This document shows positions 44,442 through 53,448 of a DNA stretch of 64,000 bases, one piece after another (position 1 is the first letter of the stretch; every line of letters starts with the position of its first letter). Below the pieces are notes generated by a model. The model saw nothing but the letters and a program-made list of their open reading frames with translations. It had not been told where the DNA came from and ran no database searches. This stretch comes from Cribrihabitans marinus. GTDB taxonomy: Bacteria; Pseudomonadota; Alphaproteobacteria; Rhodobacterales; Rhodobacteraceae. A program made the translations under genes and the position numbers. The DNA lies in contig NZ_FNYD01000002.1 of NCBI RefSeq assembly GCF_900109035.1, forward strand, positions 186,001 through 250,000, in the 5' to 3' direction.

Positions 44442-45791
44442 TCACTCGGCCAGGTTGGACTCAAGCCAGTGCTCCAGCCAGTGGATGTTGTACTTCCCGC
44501 TCTGCACCGCCGGATCCTGCAGGAGCCTCCGGAACAGCGGGATCGTGCTGTCGATGCCGTCCACGATCAACTCTCCCAGCGCGCGGTCGAGACGGGCCAG
44601 CGCCTCGGGCCGGTCGCGGCCATGCACGATCAGCTTGGCGATGAGTGAATCGTAGTAAGGCGGGATCGAGTAGCCGTCATAGAGCGCCGAATCCATCCGT
44701 ACGCCCAGGCCGCCGGGCGCGTGGAACGCGGTGATCCGGCCGGGGCAGGGCGAGAAATTCGGCAGTTTCTCGGCATTGATCCGCACTTCGATGGCGTGCC
44801 CGTTGATGGTCAGGTCGTCCTGGCTGAACGACATCGGCAGGCCCGCGGCCACCCGGATCTGCTCGCGCACCAGATCGACGCCGAAGATCCCCTCGGTCAC
44901 GGGGTGTTCGACCTGCAGGCGGGTGTTCATCTCGATGAAGTAGAACTCGCCGTTCTCATACAGGAACTCGATGGTTCCGGCGCCGATATAGTTGATCTTG
45001 GCCACCGCATCGGCGCAGATCTTGCCGATCCGTGCGCGTTCCTCGGGGCTGATGGAGGGGCCGGGGGCCTCCTCGAACACCTTCTGGTGCCGGCGCTGCA
45101 GCGAGCAGTCGCGTTCGCCCAGATGCACCGCGTTGCCCTTGCCGTCGCCGAAGACCTGGATCTCGATATGCCTCGGCGTGGTGAGGTATTTCTCGATATA
45201 GACCTCGTCATTGCCGAAATTGCTCTTGCCCTCGGCGCGGGCGGTCTGGAAGGCGGATTTCATCTCGGCCGCGGTCCTGGCGACCTTCATGCCCTTGCCG
45301 CCGCCGCCGGCGGTGGCCTTGATGATCACCGGATAGCCGATTTCCTCGCCGAGGCGTTCGGCCTCCTCCAGCGAGGCGACGCCGCCTTCGCTGCCGGGCA
45401 CGCAGGGCACGCCAAGCGCCTTCATCGTGTCCTTGGCGGTGATCTTGTCGCCCATCACGCGGATATGCTCGGCGGTGGGGCCGATGAAGGTGATGTCGTG
45501 ATCCTCGACGATTTGCACGAAGCCGGCATTCTCGGACAGGAAGCCATAGCCGGGATGGATCGCCTGTGCGCCGGTGATCTCGCATGCCGAGATGATCGCG
45601 GGGATCGACAGGTAGCTTTGCGGGCTGGGCGCGGGGCCGATGCAGACGGATTCATCGGCCATGCGCACATGCATCGCGTCGCTGTCGGCGGTGGAGTGCA
45701 CGGCCACGGTGGCAATGCCCATCTCGCGCGCGGCGCGGATCACGCGCAGGGCGATCTCGCCCCGGTTGGCAATCAGGATTTTGTCGAACAT
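44442..45791 (-). CDS. accC: Acetyl-CoA carboxylase, biotin carboxylase subunit
   Basis: This 449-residue ATP-grasp enzyme carboxylates the biotin on AccB in fatty acid synthesis. It has [46 protein letters not shown] (ATP loop), [16 protein letters not shown] and the catalytic RINAE region. Length and order are normal. It lies 9 bp downstream of accB. Confidence 0.97.
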   Translation of the reverse strand: MFDKILIANRGEIALRVIRAAREMGIATVAVHSTADSDAMHVRMADESVCIGPAPSPQSYLSIPAIISACEITGAQAIHPGYGFLSENAGFVQIVEDHDITFIGPTAEHIRVMGDKITAKDTMKALGVPCVPGSEGGVASLEEAERLGEEIGYPVIIKATAGGGGKGMKVARTAAEMKSAFQTARAEGKSNFGNDEVYIEKYLTTPRHIEIQVFGDGKGNAVHLGERDCSLQRRHQKVFEEAPGPSISPEERARIGKICADAVAKINYIGAGTIEFLYENGEFYFIEMNTRLQVEHPVTEGIFGVDLVREQIRVAAGLPMSFSQDDLTINGHAIEVRINAEKLPNFSPCPGRITAFHAPGGLGVRMDSALYDGYSIPPYYDSLIAKLIVHGRDRPEALARLDRALGELIVDGIDSTIPLFRRLLQDPAVQSGKYNIHWLEHWLESNLAE

Positions 45792-45800
45792 CTGTGCGGC

Positions 45801-46292
45801 CTATTCGATGATGACAAGCGGCGTGCCGAACTCGACGGCGGCCCCGTCTTCGACCAGGACACGCTTGACCGTGCCCGCATGCGGCGCATGGATGTGGTTC
45901 ATCGTCTTCATGGCCTCGACGATCAGCAGCGTGTCGCCTTCAGCGACCGTAGAGCCCACCGACACGAAGGGTGCTGCGCCGGGTTCGCCCTGCATATAGA
46001 CCGTGCCCACCATCGGCGAGGTCACCGCGCCGGGATGGTCGGCTGGATCGGCGGCGGCCGGCTGCGCCGGGGCGGCGGGTTGTGCCGCGGCGGGTTCGGC
46101 TGCGGGCGCCTGCGGCGCGGGGGCCGCTGCGGGGGCAGGTGCGGCCTGGGTCATGCGGCTGACGCGCACGTTCAGGCTGTCGTCCTCGCCATAGTCCCGC
46201 TTGACCTGCAACTCGGTCAGGTCATTTTCCCGAAGCATCTCTGCCAGTGCCTGGATGAACGCGACGTCCGCTTCGTGCTTGCTGTTTGTCAT
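45801..46292 (-). CDS. accB: Acetyl-CoA carboxylase biotin carboxyl carrier protein
   Basis: This 163-residue protein has a helical N-terminus, an Ala/Pro-rich linker (about residues 52-85) and a C-terminal biotinyl domain. The biotinylation site is VEAMKTMNHI: Lys is retained, and Thr replaces the more common Met after it. It carries the CO2 between AccC and AccAD. It is first in the accBC operon. Confidence 0.96.
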   Translation of the reverse strand: MTNSKHEADVAFIQALAEMLRENDLTELQVKRDYGEDDSLNVRVSRMTQAAPAPAAAPAPQAPAAEPAAAQPAAPAQPAAADPADHPGAVTSPMVGTVYMQGEPGAAPFVSVGSTVAEGDTLLIVEAMKTMNHIHAPHAGTVKRVLVEDGAAVEFGTPLVIIE

Positions 46293-46432
46293 TGGTGTCC
46301 TCGACGGTTCCCCTTGGCCCCATTCTCTGTCGGGCCTTTCAAAAATTACGCGGCGTTATAGGCCATGCGTCCAGCCATGAAAAGCGCAGTCTCGGCGGCC
46401 CGACGGCCGTCGCGGCGGAATGGCGGGCGGTT

Positions 46433-46969
46433 TCATAGTGGCATGCCCGACAGTTTTGCAACCAGCTCGGGCAGCTTGCGCGCGCCGAACTTCTCGAGCA
46501 ACCGGGCGCGGTGCGCTTCGATCGTGCGATAAGACAGGTCGAGCTGCGCGCCGATCTCCTTGGCGGACAGACCCCGGCAGGACAGGATCGCCACGTCACG
46601 TTCGCGCGGGGTCAGTTCGACCATCGGCCGGTCCTCTGAGATGTCGGAAAAGCTCCAGATTCCGTGCCGGAACGGGTCGTCCGGTGTCAGCGACCGGCCG
46701 CGGGCGCGGCACCAGAACAGGTCGCCGTCACGCCGCCGCATGATGCGCTCGTCGCTGTAATGGCCGGTCTCGCGCATCTCCTCCAGCCAACGGGCGCCGA
46801 TGCGCTCATACTCGGCCTGGCTGGGATAGAGGCGCAGTAGCGGCATGTCCCGATACTCATCCTCGTTGCCGCCGAACATCCGGGCGAATTGCAGGTTGCA
46901 GCGTCGGATGATCCGGTTTTCCAACTCGACAAGCCCGATCGGAGCATAGTGGAAGGCGGGATCGCTCAT
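46433..46969 (-). CDS. PAS-LuxR type transcriptional regulator
   Basis: This 178-residue protein has a PAS-like N-terminal domain (YAPIGLVELENRIIRRCN, FWCRARGRSL) and a C-terminal LuxR HTH (LTPRERDVAILSCRGLSAKE, then DLSYRTIEAHRARLLEKF). There is no receiver domain. PAS sensing followed by DNA binding suggests a one-component regulator; the ligand is unknown. A second in-frame ATG at 46978 adds three residues. Confidence 0.85.
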   Translation of the reverse strand: MSDPAFHYAPIGLVELENRIIRRCNLQFARMFGGNEDEYRDMPLLRLYPSQAEYERIGARWLEEMRETGHYSDERIMRRRDGDLFWCRARGRSLTPDDPFRHGIWSFSDISEDRPMVELTPRERDVAILSCRGLSAKEIGAQLDLSYRTIEAHRARLLEKFGARKLPELVAKLSGMPL

Positions 46970-47037
46970 GCGGTGCATGGTGGCCCGTAATCGTGCGAAT
47001 GAGAAGCGCAAAGCGCCTGAGGCGCCGCGATCACACC

Positions 47038-47062
47038 GAGCCGCCGCCTGCAAAGGCGGCTC
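47038..47062 (-). terminator. Stem-loop after the glycosyltransferase gene
   Basis: GAGCCGCC and GGCGGCTC pair over an 8-bp stem. The glycosyltransferase stop codon lies at the edge. No T run follows on the minus strand, so termination by it alone is uncertain. Confidence 0.4.
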
Positions 47063-47927
47063 AGGTCGCCGAGAACCAGTCTGGCAGGGTGGTGGCCACG
47101 TCCACCGGCGCATCACGGACCCGCACCAACCCCTTGTTCGGCAGGCGGACCGGATCGTCGCTGAACTGGCGATAGGCGCTGTCCTCGGCCTCGTCCCAGG
47201 GCATGACTGGCAGCGACCCGATCCGTTCGTAGAACTGTTGTGCGCGCAGGTCCGGGCTTTGCCAGGCGGCGCCCGGCAGACCGGCCCCGGGGCCCGAGGC
47301 GATGGCCCGGCGATGCGGGTTGGCGGCCAGCAGGGCCTCTGAACAGGCGTATTTGAGGTGAACGAGATAGACGCCGCGCGGCATCGCGAAGCGGAAGCCC
47401 TTGGTGAAGCGGGGGCGGACCTCGACCCCGTGGCGGCGCAGCCCGATGCGGCGGCGCACGGCCCAGGCCTTGCTGTAGTGACCCGAGAACTGCGCCAGAT
47501 TGCGATGCGCCAGGGCGGACATGCCGGACTCCAGGGGCGGATCCTGCGGCCGTTCGGCCAAGTTGAGACCGAGCGCGAACAGGGCCAGCTCGGGCCGGGC
47601 CTCGAAAATGTCGGCAAACCCCGAATGACGGGCGGGATCGAAACAGATCAGCTCATCCGCGTCGGTGCGGATGACCCAGTCATAGGTTTCGCACAGGCCG
47701 GACTGGAACGCGTTCAGCATCCGCTCGCGCCGCGCGTCGAACTCGCTCAGGTCATCGCGCGGAATGGTCATGATATTGGCGCCGGGGCAGATACCGGCAA
47801 GGGCGGGGTCGGCACCGTGGGCCACGATGAACAGGTTCTCGGGACCAAGGTGCCGGGCGTGGTGCGCGAACCACTGGCCCAGCGCCCAGTGGTCGCGGTA
47901 GACCATCGTGATCGCGCAAATCTTCAT
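47061..47927 (-). CDS. Glycosyltransferase family 2-like protein
   Basis: This 288-residue protein has an N-terminal Rossmann-like start (MKICAITMVYRDHWALGQWF) and the metal motif TDADEL (about residue 92). The rest lacks a clear GT2 signature. The DADE motif fits a glycosyltransferase of the Glyco_tranf_2_4 type. No other polysaccharide genes lie beside it. Its acceptor is unknown. Confidence 0.75.
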   Translation of the reverse strand: MKICAITMVYRDHWALGQWFAHHARHLGPENLFIVAHGADPALAGICPGANIMTIPRDDLSEFDARRERMLNAFQSGLCETYDWVIRTDADELICFDPARHSGFADIFEARPELALFALGLNLAERPQDPPLESGMSALAHRNLAQFSGHYSKAWAVRRRIGLRRHGVEVRPRFTKGFRFAMPRGVYLVHLKYACSEALLAANPHRRAIASGPGAGLPGAAWQSPDLRAQQFYERIGSLPVMPWDEAEDSAYRQFSDDPVRLPNKGLVRVRDAPVDVATTLPDWFSAT

Positions 47928-47993
47928 GACGCCATTTAGGCCGCATCCGGCCCGCTCAACAAGCGGGACGGCGGGATGAGCGCGGCCCGTGGG

Positions 47994-48749
47994 TCAGATG
48001 GCCAGGTATTCGGCGCGCAGTTCCTCGTTTTCCAGCACCTCGCCCGCCGATCCGTCGAACACGATGGTGCCGGTGTCCAGGATCACCGCGCGGTCGGCCA
48101 GTTCCAGCGCGCGCACCGCGTTCTGCTCGACAATGATCGTGGTCATGCCCTGTTCCTTGATGTGCATCAGGGTCTTCTCGATCTCGTCGACGATCACCGG
48201 GGCCAGCCCCTCGTAGGGTTCGTCGAGCAGCAGGACCTTGATGTCGCGCGCCAGCGCCCGGGCGATGGACAGCATCTGCTGCTCGCCGCCCGACAGGGTG
48301 GTGCCCTCTTGCTTGCGGCGTTCGCCCAGACGCGGGAACAGCTCGTAGATCCGGTCCAGCGACCAGCCGATGGGCGGGGCGATCTGAGCAAGCTGCAGGT
48401 TCTCCTCGACCGTCAGGCCGGGGATGATGCGCCGGTCCTCGGGCACCAGGCCCAGCCCGGCTGCGGCCGCCTCGTAGCTGGCCATCTTGTGCAGGGGCTT
48501 GTGGTCCAGCCAGATCTCGCCATGCGTGACCTGCGGATCGCCCAGCCGCGCGATCGAGCGCAGGGTCGAGGTCTTGCCCGCCCCGTTGCGGCCCAGCAGG
48601 GCCAGGATCTCGCCCTCGTGCACGTTGAAACTGATGCCCTGCACGATGTAGCTTTCGCCGTAGTAGGAATGCATGTCCCACACCGAGAGGAAGGCCGGCG
48701 CGGTCTGCGCCATGTTGGCATTCTTGGAAAAGTCCGGTTTGACGTTCAT
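47994..48749 (-). CDS. livF: Branched-chain amino acid/amide-type ABC transporter ATPase (LivF-like)
   Basis: This 251-residue ATPase has Walker A LLGRNGAGKTS, signature TLSGGEQQMLSIARAL and Walker B VLLLDEPYEGLAP with the H-loop replaced by Gln in VEQNA, as in LivF. The N-terminus has a short extension. It is the last gene of a five-gene operon. Possible substrates are branched-chain amino acids, amides or urea. Confidence 0.9.
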   Translation of the reverse strand: MNVKPDFSKNANMAQTAPAFLSVWDMHSYYGESYIVQGISFNVHEGEILALLGRNGAGKTSTLRSIARLGDPQVTHGEIWLDHKPLHKMASYEAAAAGLGLVPEDRRIIPGLTVEENLQLAQIAPPIGWSLDRIYELFPRLGERRKQEGTTLSGGEQQMLSIARALARDIKVLLLDEPYEGLAPVIVDEIEKTLMHIKEQGMTTIIVEQNAVRALELADRAVILDTGTIVFDGSAGEVLENEELRAEYLAI

Positions 48750-48761
48750 CTCATCGGCTCC

Positions 48762-49517
48762 TTACGCGCTCTCGCCAAGATACGCTTCGCGCACTTTGGG
48801 GTTGCCCTTGATGTTCTCCGGCGCGTCCTCGACCAGCGGCGTGCCTTGCGCCAGCACCGTGATCCGCTCGGCCAGGCTGAACACCACGTGCATGTCGTGC
48901 TCGATGATGGCGATGGTGATGTCGCGGTCTTCCTTGATCTGCTTGAGCAGGTCGATGGTGTTGTTGGTGTCGGCCCGCGCCATGCCGGCGGTCGGCTCGT
49001 CCAGAAGCAGCAGGCGCGGCTTCTGGCTCAGGCACATGCCGATCTCCAGCCGCCGCTTGTCGCCGCGCGACATGGCGGCGGCGTGCATGTGCCGCTTGTC
49101 CGCCATGTTCATGTCCTCCAGCATCTGCTCGGCATAGTCGACGACCTCGCTTTCGCTCACCACCGATTCCACCGCGTGCATGCGGAAGGACCCGTCGCGG
49201 CTGGCGAAGATCGGGATCATCATGTTTTCCATCACCGTCAGGTCGCCGAAGATCTCGGGCGTCTGGAACACGCGGGAAATGCCCATCTGGTTGATCTCGA
49301 ACGGCGAGCGGCCCAGCACGGATTGCCCGTCGAACATCACCGAGCCGGTGTCGGGGATCAGCTTGCCCACCAGGCAGTTGAGCAGCGTGGACTTGCCCGC
49401 GCCGTTCGGGCCGATGATCGCATGCACCGAGTTCTCGGCGACGCTAAGGTTCACCTCCGACAGCGCCTGCAACCCGCCGAAGCGCTTGCCGACATTCTTG
49501 ACTTCAAGGATACCCAT
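48762..49517 (-). CDS. livG: Branched-chain amino acid/amide-type ABC transporter ATPase (LivG-like)
   Basis: This 251-residue ATPase has Walker A IGPNGAGKSTLL, Walker B LLLLDEPTAGMA and the H-loop IEHDMHVVF. The signature is SRGDKRRLEIG, where the usual SGGQ or YGQ is replaced by SRGD. It is 11 bp from livM and 12 bp from livF. The partner ATPase keeps a canonical LSGGE. Confidence 0.9.
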   Translation of the reverse strand: MGILEVKNVGKRFGGLQALSEVNLSVAENSVHAIIGPNGAGKSTLLNCLVGKLIPDTGSVMFDGQSVLGRSPFEINQMGISRVFQTPEIFGDLTVMENMMIPIFASRDGSFRMHAVESVVSESEVVDYAEQMLEDMNMADKRHMHAAAMSRGDKRRLEIGMCLSQKPRLLLLDEPTAGMARADTNNTIDLLKQIKEDRDITIAIIEHDMHVVFSLAERITVLAQGTPLVEDAPENIKGNPKVREAYLGESA

Positions 49518-49528
49518 CGTCGCTCTCC

Positions 49529-50731
49529 TTATTCCGCCGGTTCGGTCTTGCTGCGGCGGTCGTCACGCCGGGCACGCCGGTTGCGCAGCCAGCTCGAGAT
49601 CCGCTGTCCGCCCTCGACCAGGCCACCGGGCAGGAAGATCACCACCAGCATGAAGATGATGCCCAGCGTCAGGTGCCAGCCCTTGCCGATGAACGGGTAG
49701 ACGATCGTGACCACGAAATCCTCCAGCCCGTCGGGCAGGAACGCGAACCAGCTGTGCAGGATGTCGGAATTGATCTTGGAGATGATGTTCTCCATGTACT
49801 TGATCGCGCCGGCGCCCAGGACCGGGCCGATCAGGGTGCCCACACCGCCCAGGATGGTCATCAGCACGACCTCGCCCGAGGCGGTCCAGAACATCCGCTC
49901 GGCTCCCGCCAGCGGGTCCATCGAAGCCATCAGCGCCCCGGCCAGGCCGGCATACATGCCCGAGATCACGAAGGCCGCAAGCGTATAGGGCTTGGGGTTG
50001 ATGCCGGTGTAGTTCAGCCGCTGCTGGTTGGACTTGATCGCGCGCAGCATCATGCCGAAGGGCGAGCGGAAGATGCGGATCGCCAGGTAGAAGGCCAGCA
50101 GCAGGATGACGCCGCAGAAATAGTAGCCCAGGTTGAAGGTGAACACCCATGATCCGATGACCAGCTCGGCACTGTCGCGCATCTCGAAGCCGAACAGGCC
50201 GGGCACCGGGATGTTGCCCTCTGGCGTCTGGCTCTGCCCGAGGATCCGGGGGTCATCCAGCGCCAGTTGCAGGCCGGTCTCGCCACCGGTGATCGGCGTG
50301 AGCACCGAATAGGCCAGCGCGAACATCATCTGCGCGAAGGCCAGCGTCAGGATCGAGAAGTAGATGCCCGAGCGGCGCAGCGAGATATATCCGATCAGCA
50401 GGGCGAACAGGCCCGACATGATCACCGCCAGCACGATCGCCGGGATGACGTTCATGCTGAGCAGCTTGAACATCCAGACCGCGGCGTAGGAGCCGACGCC
50501 CAGAAACGCGGCGTGACCGAAGGACAGGTAGCCGGTGAGGCCGAACAGGATGTTGAAGCCGATGGCGAAGATCCCGAAGATCACGAAGCGCTGCATCAGG
50601 TCGGGGTAGCCCGCGTTGAACTGCGCCATGGCCGAGCCTTCGGGGAAAGGGTTGAGGATGAAGGGTGCGAACATCGTCAGCACCGCAACGATCACCAGAA
50701 GGACGGCGTCTTTCTTGTCGAGACCGAGCAT
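49529..50731 (-). CDS. livM: Branched-chain amino acid/amide-type ABC permease (LivM-like)
   Basis: This 400-residue membrane protein has the LivM pattern [20 protein letters not shown] and [20 protein letters not shown], then [19 protein letters not shown]. About nine to ten membrane segments are visible. It has a Pro/Gly-rich basic C-terminal tail ([11 protein letters not shown]). It lies 3 bp from livH. Confidence 0.92.
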   Translation of the reverse strand: MLGLDKKDAVLLVIVAVLTMFAPFILNPFPEGSAMAQFNAGYPDLMQRFVIFGIFAIGFNILFGLTGYLSFGHAAFLGVGSYAAVWMFKLLSMNVIPAIVLAVIMSGLFALLIGYISLRRSGIYFSILTLAFAQMMFALAYSVLTPITGGETGLQLALDDPRILGQSQTPEGNIPVPGLFGFEMRDSAELVIGSWVFTFNLGYYFCGVILLLAFYLAIRIFRSPFGMMLRAIKSNQQRLNYTGINPKPYTLAAFVISGMYAGLAGALMASMDPLAGAERMFWTASGEVVLMTILGGVGTLIGPVLGAGAIKYMENIISKINSDILHSWFAFLPDGLEDFVVTIVYPFIGKGWHLTLGIIFMLVVIFLPGGLVEGGQRISSWLRNRRARRDDRRSKTEPAE

Positions 50732-50734
50732 GGG

Positions 50735-51766
50735 TCAGTCCTCCATCACGCCCTTGCGGCCCATGAGGCCCCGCGGACGTGTCAGCAGAATGATGATGGC
50801 GACCAGGTAGATGATGATCTGGTTGATGCCGGGGATGAGGTCGATCACTTCGCGCATGGAGGCAAAGCTTTCCAGGATGCCGAGCAGGAAGCCCGCCAGC
50901 ACCGCGCCGGGCAGGCTGCCCATGCCGCCGACCACCACGACGACGAAGCTGAGAACCAGGAAATCCATGCCCATGTGGTAGTTGGGCGGATTGATCGGCA
51001 CATACATCACCCCCGCAAGGCCCGCGACGGCGGCGGCGATGCCGAACATGATGGTGAACCGCTTGTCGATGTTGATGCCCAGCAGGCCCACGGTCTCGCG
51101 GTCGGCCATGCCGGCGCGGACCACCATTCCAAAGGTGGTGAATTGCAGGAAGGCGAAGACCGCGCCGATGATCACCGCCGCGAAGGCGAAATAGACCAGC
51201 CGCCAGTAGGGATAGATGATCGTGTTGGCGTCAAAGCCGATCAGGACGCCGAAATCGAACGATCCGGTAAAGGCCGAGGGGGCCGGGGTCGGGATCGGGT
51301 TGGCGCCGTAGAAATACTTGATGACCTCCTGCAGCACGATGGCCAGGCCGAAAGTGACCAGGATCTGGTCGGCATGCGGCCGCTTGTAGAAATGCTTGAT
51401 CAGCCCGCGTTCCATGACCACGCCGACCAGGATCATCACCGGAATGGCGAACAGGATCGCGAGCGGCACCGCCCAGTCGACGATTGCCGCGCCGGTGGCT
51501 TCTCCGAACCAGTCGTAGATATAGGGCACGTCCTTGGTCAGCGGATTGCCGAGGAAGTCGGTCTCGCCCTCCACCTCGACCTTGTGGCTGAGTCCGATCA
51601 GGCGGCTCAGCGTGACGGCGCAGAATGCGCCGATCATGAACAGGGCACCGTGGGCGAAGTTCACCACCCCCAGCGTGCCGAAGATCAGCGTCAGACCCAG
51701 CGCGATCAACGCATAGGCCGAGCCCTTGTCGAGCCCGTTCAGGATTTGCAGGATGATTGCGTCCAT
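50735..51766 (-). CDS. livH: Branched-chain amino acid/amide-type ABC permease (LivH-like)
   Basis: This 343-residue membrane protein carries the LivH pattern GLTLIFGTLGVVNFAHGALF and MVVRAGMADRETVGLLGINI. About eight membrane segments are visible. An insert near residues 55-75 (GLSHKVEVEGETDFLGNPLT) is not in E. coli LivH but is common in the wider family. It is separated from the binding protein by 103 bp containing a hairpin. Confidence 0.92.
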   Translation of the reverse strand: MDAIILQILNGLDKGSAYALIALGLTLIFGTLGVVNFAHGALFMIGAFCAVTLSRLIGLSHKVEVEGETDFLGNPLTKDVPYIYDWFGEATGAAIVDWAVPLAILFAIPVMILVGVVMERGLIKHFYKRPHADQILVTFGLAIVLQEVIKYFYGANPIPTPAPSAFTGSFDFGVLIGFDANTIIYPYWRLVYFAFAAVIIGAVFAFLQFTTFGMVVRAGMADRETVGLLGINIDKRFTIMFGIAAAVAGLAGVMYVPINPPNYHMGMDFLVLSFVVVVVGGMGSLPGAVLAGFLLGILESFASMREVIDLIPGINQIIIYLVAIIILLTRPRGLMGRKGVMED

Positions 51767-51835
51767 TGTCCCACCCTTTGCGGTCGGAATGCGGAAAAGT
51801 CAGGGCCACGTGGCGGGCCGATCGGGGAGTGCGGT

Positions 51836-51859
51836 GGGATGGGTGCGGACACCCATCCC
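51836..51859 (-). promoter_or_regulatory. Strong intercistronic stem-loop (binding protein/livH)
   Basis: GGGATGGGTG and CACCCATCCC make a perfect 10-bp stem around CGGA. It lies between the substrate-binding gene and livH, on the same transcript. No T run follows in the transcribed direction. Such hairpins often protect the upstream mRNA and favour expression of the binding protein over the permeases. Confidence 0.6.
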
Positions 51860-51869
51860 GATAACGGCC

Positions 51870-53216
51870 TCAGCCGCCGTTGTTGCAGGTGCCCAGCGCA
51901 CCGCCCGCGAATTGCGGGTGATCCGGCGGATAGGTCACTTGCGCGACCGGGGTGACCTCGACGATCTCCAGAAGGTCGAATTCCGAGGTCGGGTTCTCTT
52001 TGCCCTTCACCACCAGCACGTCCTTGAAACACTGGTGATCCTCGGCGCGATAGAGCGTCTTGCCGTTACCCAGCCCGTCGAACTCGTAGCCTTCCAGGGC
52101 CTCGACCACCGCGCAGGGCTCGAAGGTGCCGGCGCGCTGCACCGCGTCCGCATAGAGCAGCGTCTGCACATAGCAGGTATGCGCCGCCTGGCTGGGCGGG
52201 AAGCCGTATTTGGTGCCGAAGGACTTGACGAAGGCCTTGGAGCCGTCGTCCTGCAGCGACCAGTGCCAGTTGGTCGAGCCGAAGATCCCCTTCACGTTCG
52301 CGCCGGCACCCTTGGCCATCAGGCGCGAGTAGAGCGGCACGATGATCTGGAAATCCTTGCCGTTGACCTGCTTGTCGCGCAGACCGAACTGGACCGCGTT
52401 GGTCAGCGAGTTGACCATGTTGCCGCCATAGTGGTTCAGGACCAGCGTGTCGGCGCCCGATTGCAGCACCGGCGCGATGTAGGAGCTGAAGTCGGTCTGC
52501 GTCAGCGGGGTCTTGACCGCGGCGACGGTCTCCCAGCCCATGGCTTCGGTCGAGGAGCGGATCGCTTCCTCGGTGGTGTAGCCCCAGTTGTAGTCGGCGG
52601 TCAGGTGATAGGCCTTGCGGTCTGTGCCGTAGTTGGCCGCCAGCACCGGCGCCAGAGCGGCACCCGACATGTAGGAGTTGAAGAAGTGGCGGAAGCCGTT
52701 GGCCCGCTTGTCCTTGCCCGTGGTGTCGTTGGAGTGGGTCAGGCCGGCCATAAAGATCACGCCTGCCTCTTGGCAGAGCGCCTGCACCGCCACGGCCACG
52801 CCCGAGGACGAGCCGCCGGTGATCATCACCGCGCCGTCCTTTTCGATCATCGACTTGGCCGAGGCGCGCGCGGCGTCCGACTTGGTCTGCGTGTCGCCGG
52901 TGACGTATTCGACCTTCTTGCCCAGGATGCCCGTTCCGTCGAGGGCCTTGGAGCTGAAGGTGCTCATCATGCCGCCATCGCCGCCGCCGTTCAGATGCTC
53001 GACCGCCAGCTCATAGGCGCGCAATTCGTCGGCTCCCTCGTCGGCGTAGGGGCCGGTCTGGGGCACGTTGAAACCCAGGGTGACGGTCGATCCCGTCGGC
53101 TCGTTGGTGAAGGCCGAGGCGGACGACGCAGTGAAGATCGTCGGCAGGGCGACGCCGGCCCCCGCCAGGGCGCCGGACTTCAAAAGGCCACGGCGTGTGA
53201 CATCATTGTTGGACAT
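51870..53216 (-). CDS. ABC transporter substrate-binding protein (urea/amide type), Tat signal
   Basis: This 448-residue protein is the type I periplasmic binding protein of the operon (VTLGFNVPQTGPYADEGADE, VMITGGSSSGVAVA, TADYNWGYTTEEAIRS). The N-terminus carries a twin-arginine signal: TRRGLLKSG (Arg about residues 8-9) followed by a hydrophobic stretch and cleavage near ASA-F. Binding proteins are usually Sec-exported, so Tat export suggests folding before export. A GGGAGGAAT lies before the ATG. The ligand is unknown. Confidence 0.88.
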   Translation of the reverse strand: MSNNDVTRRGLLKSGALAGAGVALPTIFTASSASAFTNEPTGSTVTLGFNVPQTGPYADEGADELRAYELAVEHLNGGGDGGMMSTFSSKALDGTGILGKKVEYVTGDTQTKSDAARASAKSMIEKDGAVMITGGSSSGVAVAVQALCQEAGVIFMAGLTHSNDTTGKDKRANGFRHFFNSYMSGAALAPVLAANYGTDRKAYHLTADYNWGYTTEEAIRSSTEAMGWETVAAVKTPLTQTDFSSYIAPVLQSGADTLVLNHYGGNMVNSLTNAVQFGLRDKQVNGKDFQIIVPLYSRLMAKGAGANVKGIFGSTNWHWSLQDDGSKAFVKSFGTKYGFPPSQAAHTCYVQTLLYADAVQRAGTFEPCAVVEALEGYEFDGLGNGKTLYRAEDHQCFKDVLVVKGKENPTSEFDLLEIVEVTPVAQVTYPPDHPQFAGGALGTCNNGG

Positions 53217-53448
53217 GTATTCCTCCCATTTCGCGATTTGCGCGCCACAACTCCTCCATCGCGGGGCGCAGGCACAATGCGTGCAAAACGATTATGGGGG
53301 GAGGTTGTAAAATGGCGCAATAAACCCCTTGAAAGGCAGGATAATTTTGAAAATAAGGTTACAGTGCTGGCCCGAATGTTGTAAAAAACATTATGTCGCG
53401 GCGCAGAAAGCCGTTGATTAGGCGTCAAAATCGGCAAGGAGATCGCCC
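53217..53448. promoter_or_regulatory. Divergent control region of the ABC operon and XRE gene
   Basis: This 232-bp space is clearly A/T-richer than its neighbours and must hold promoters for both genes. It contains the inverted repeat AATGTT-GTAAAA-AACATT (53375-53392), which lies 56 bp before the XRE ATG. Another TTGTAAAA lies near 53305. These are candidate operators. Confidence 0.5.

Noticed and set aside
47976-49700. Long plus-strand frame opposite the two transporter ATPase genes
   Set aside because: Both minus-strand genes have complete Walker and signature motifs. The plus-strand frame is compositionally biased and has no ribosome site. The same applies to 50267-51955 and 7911-9443.
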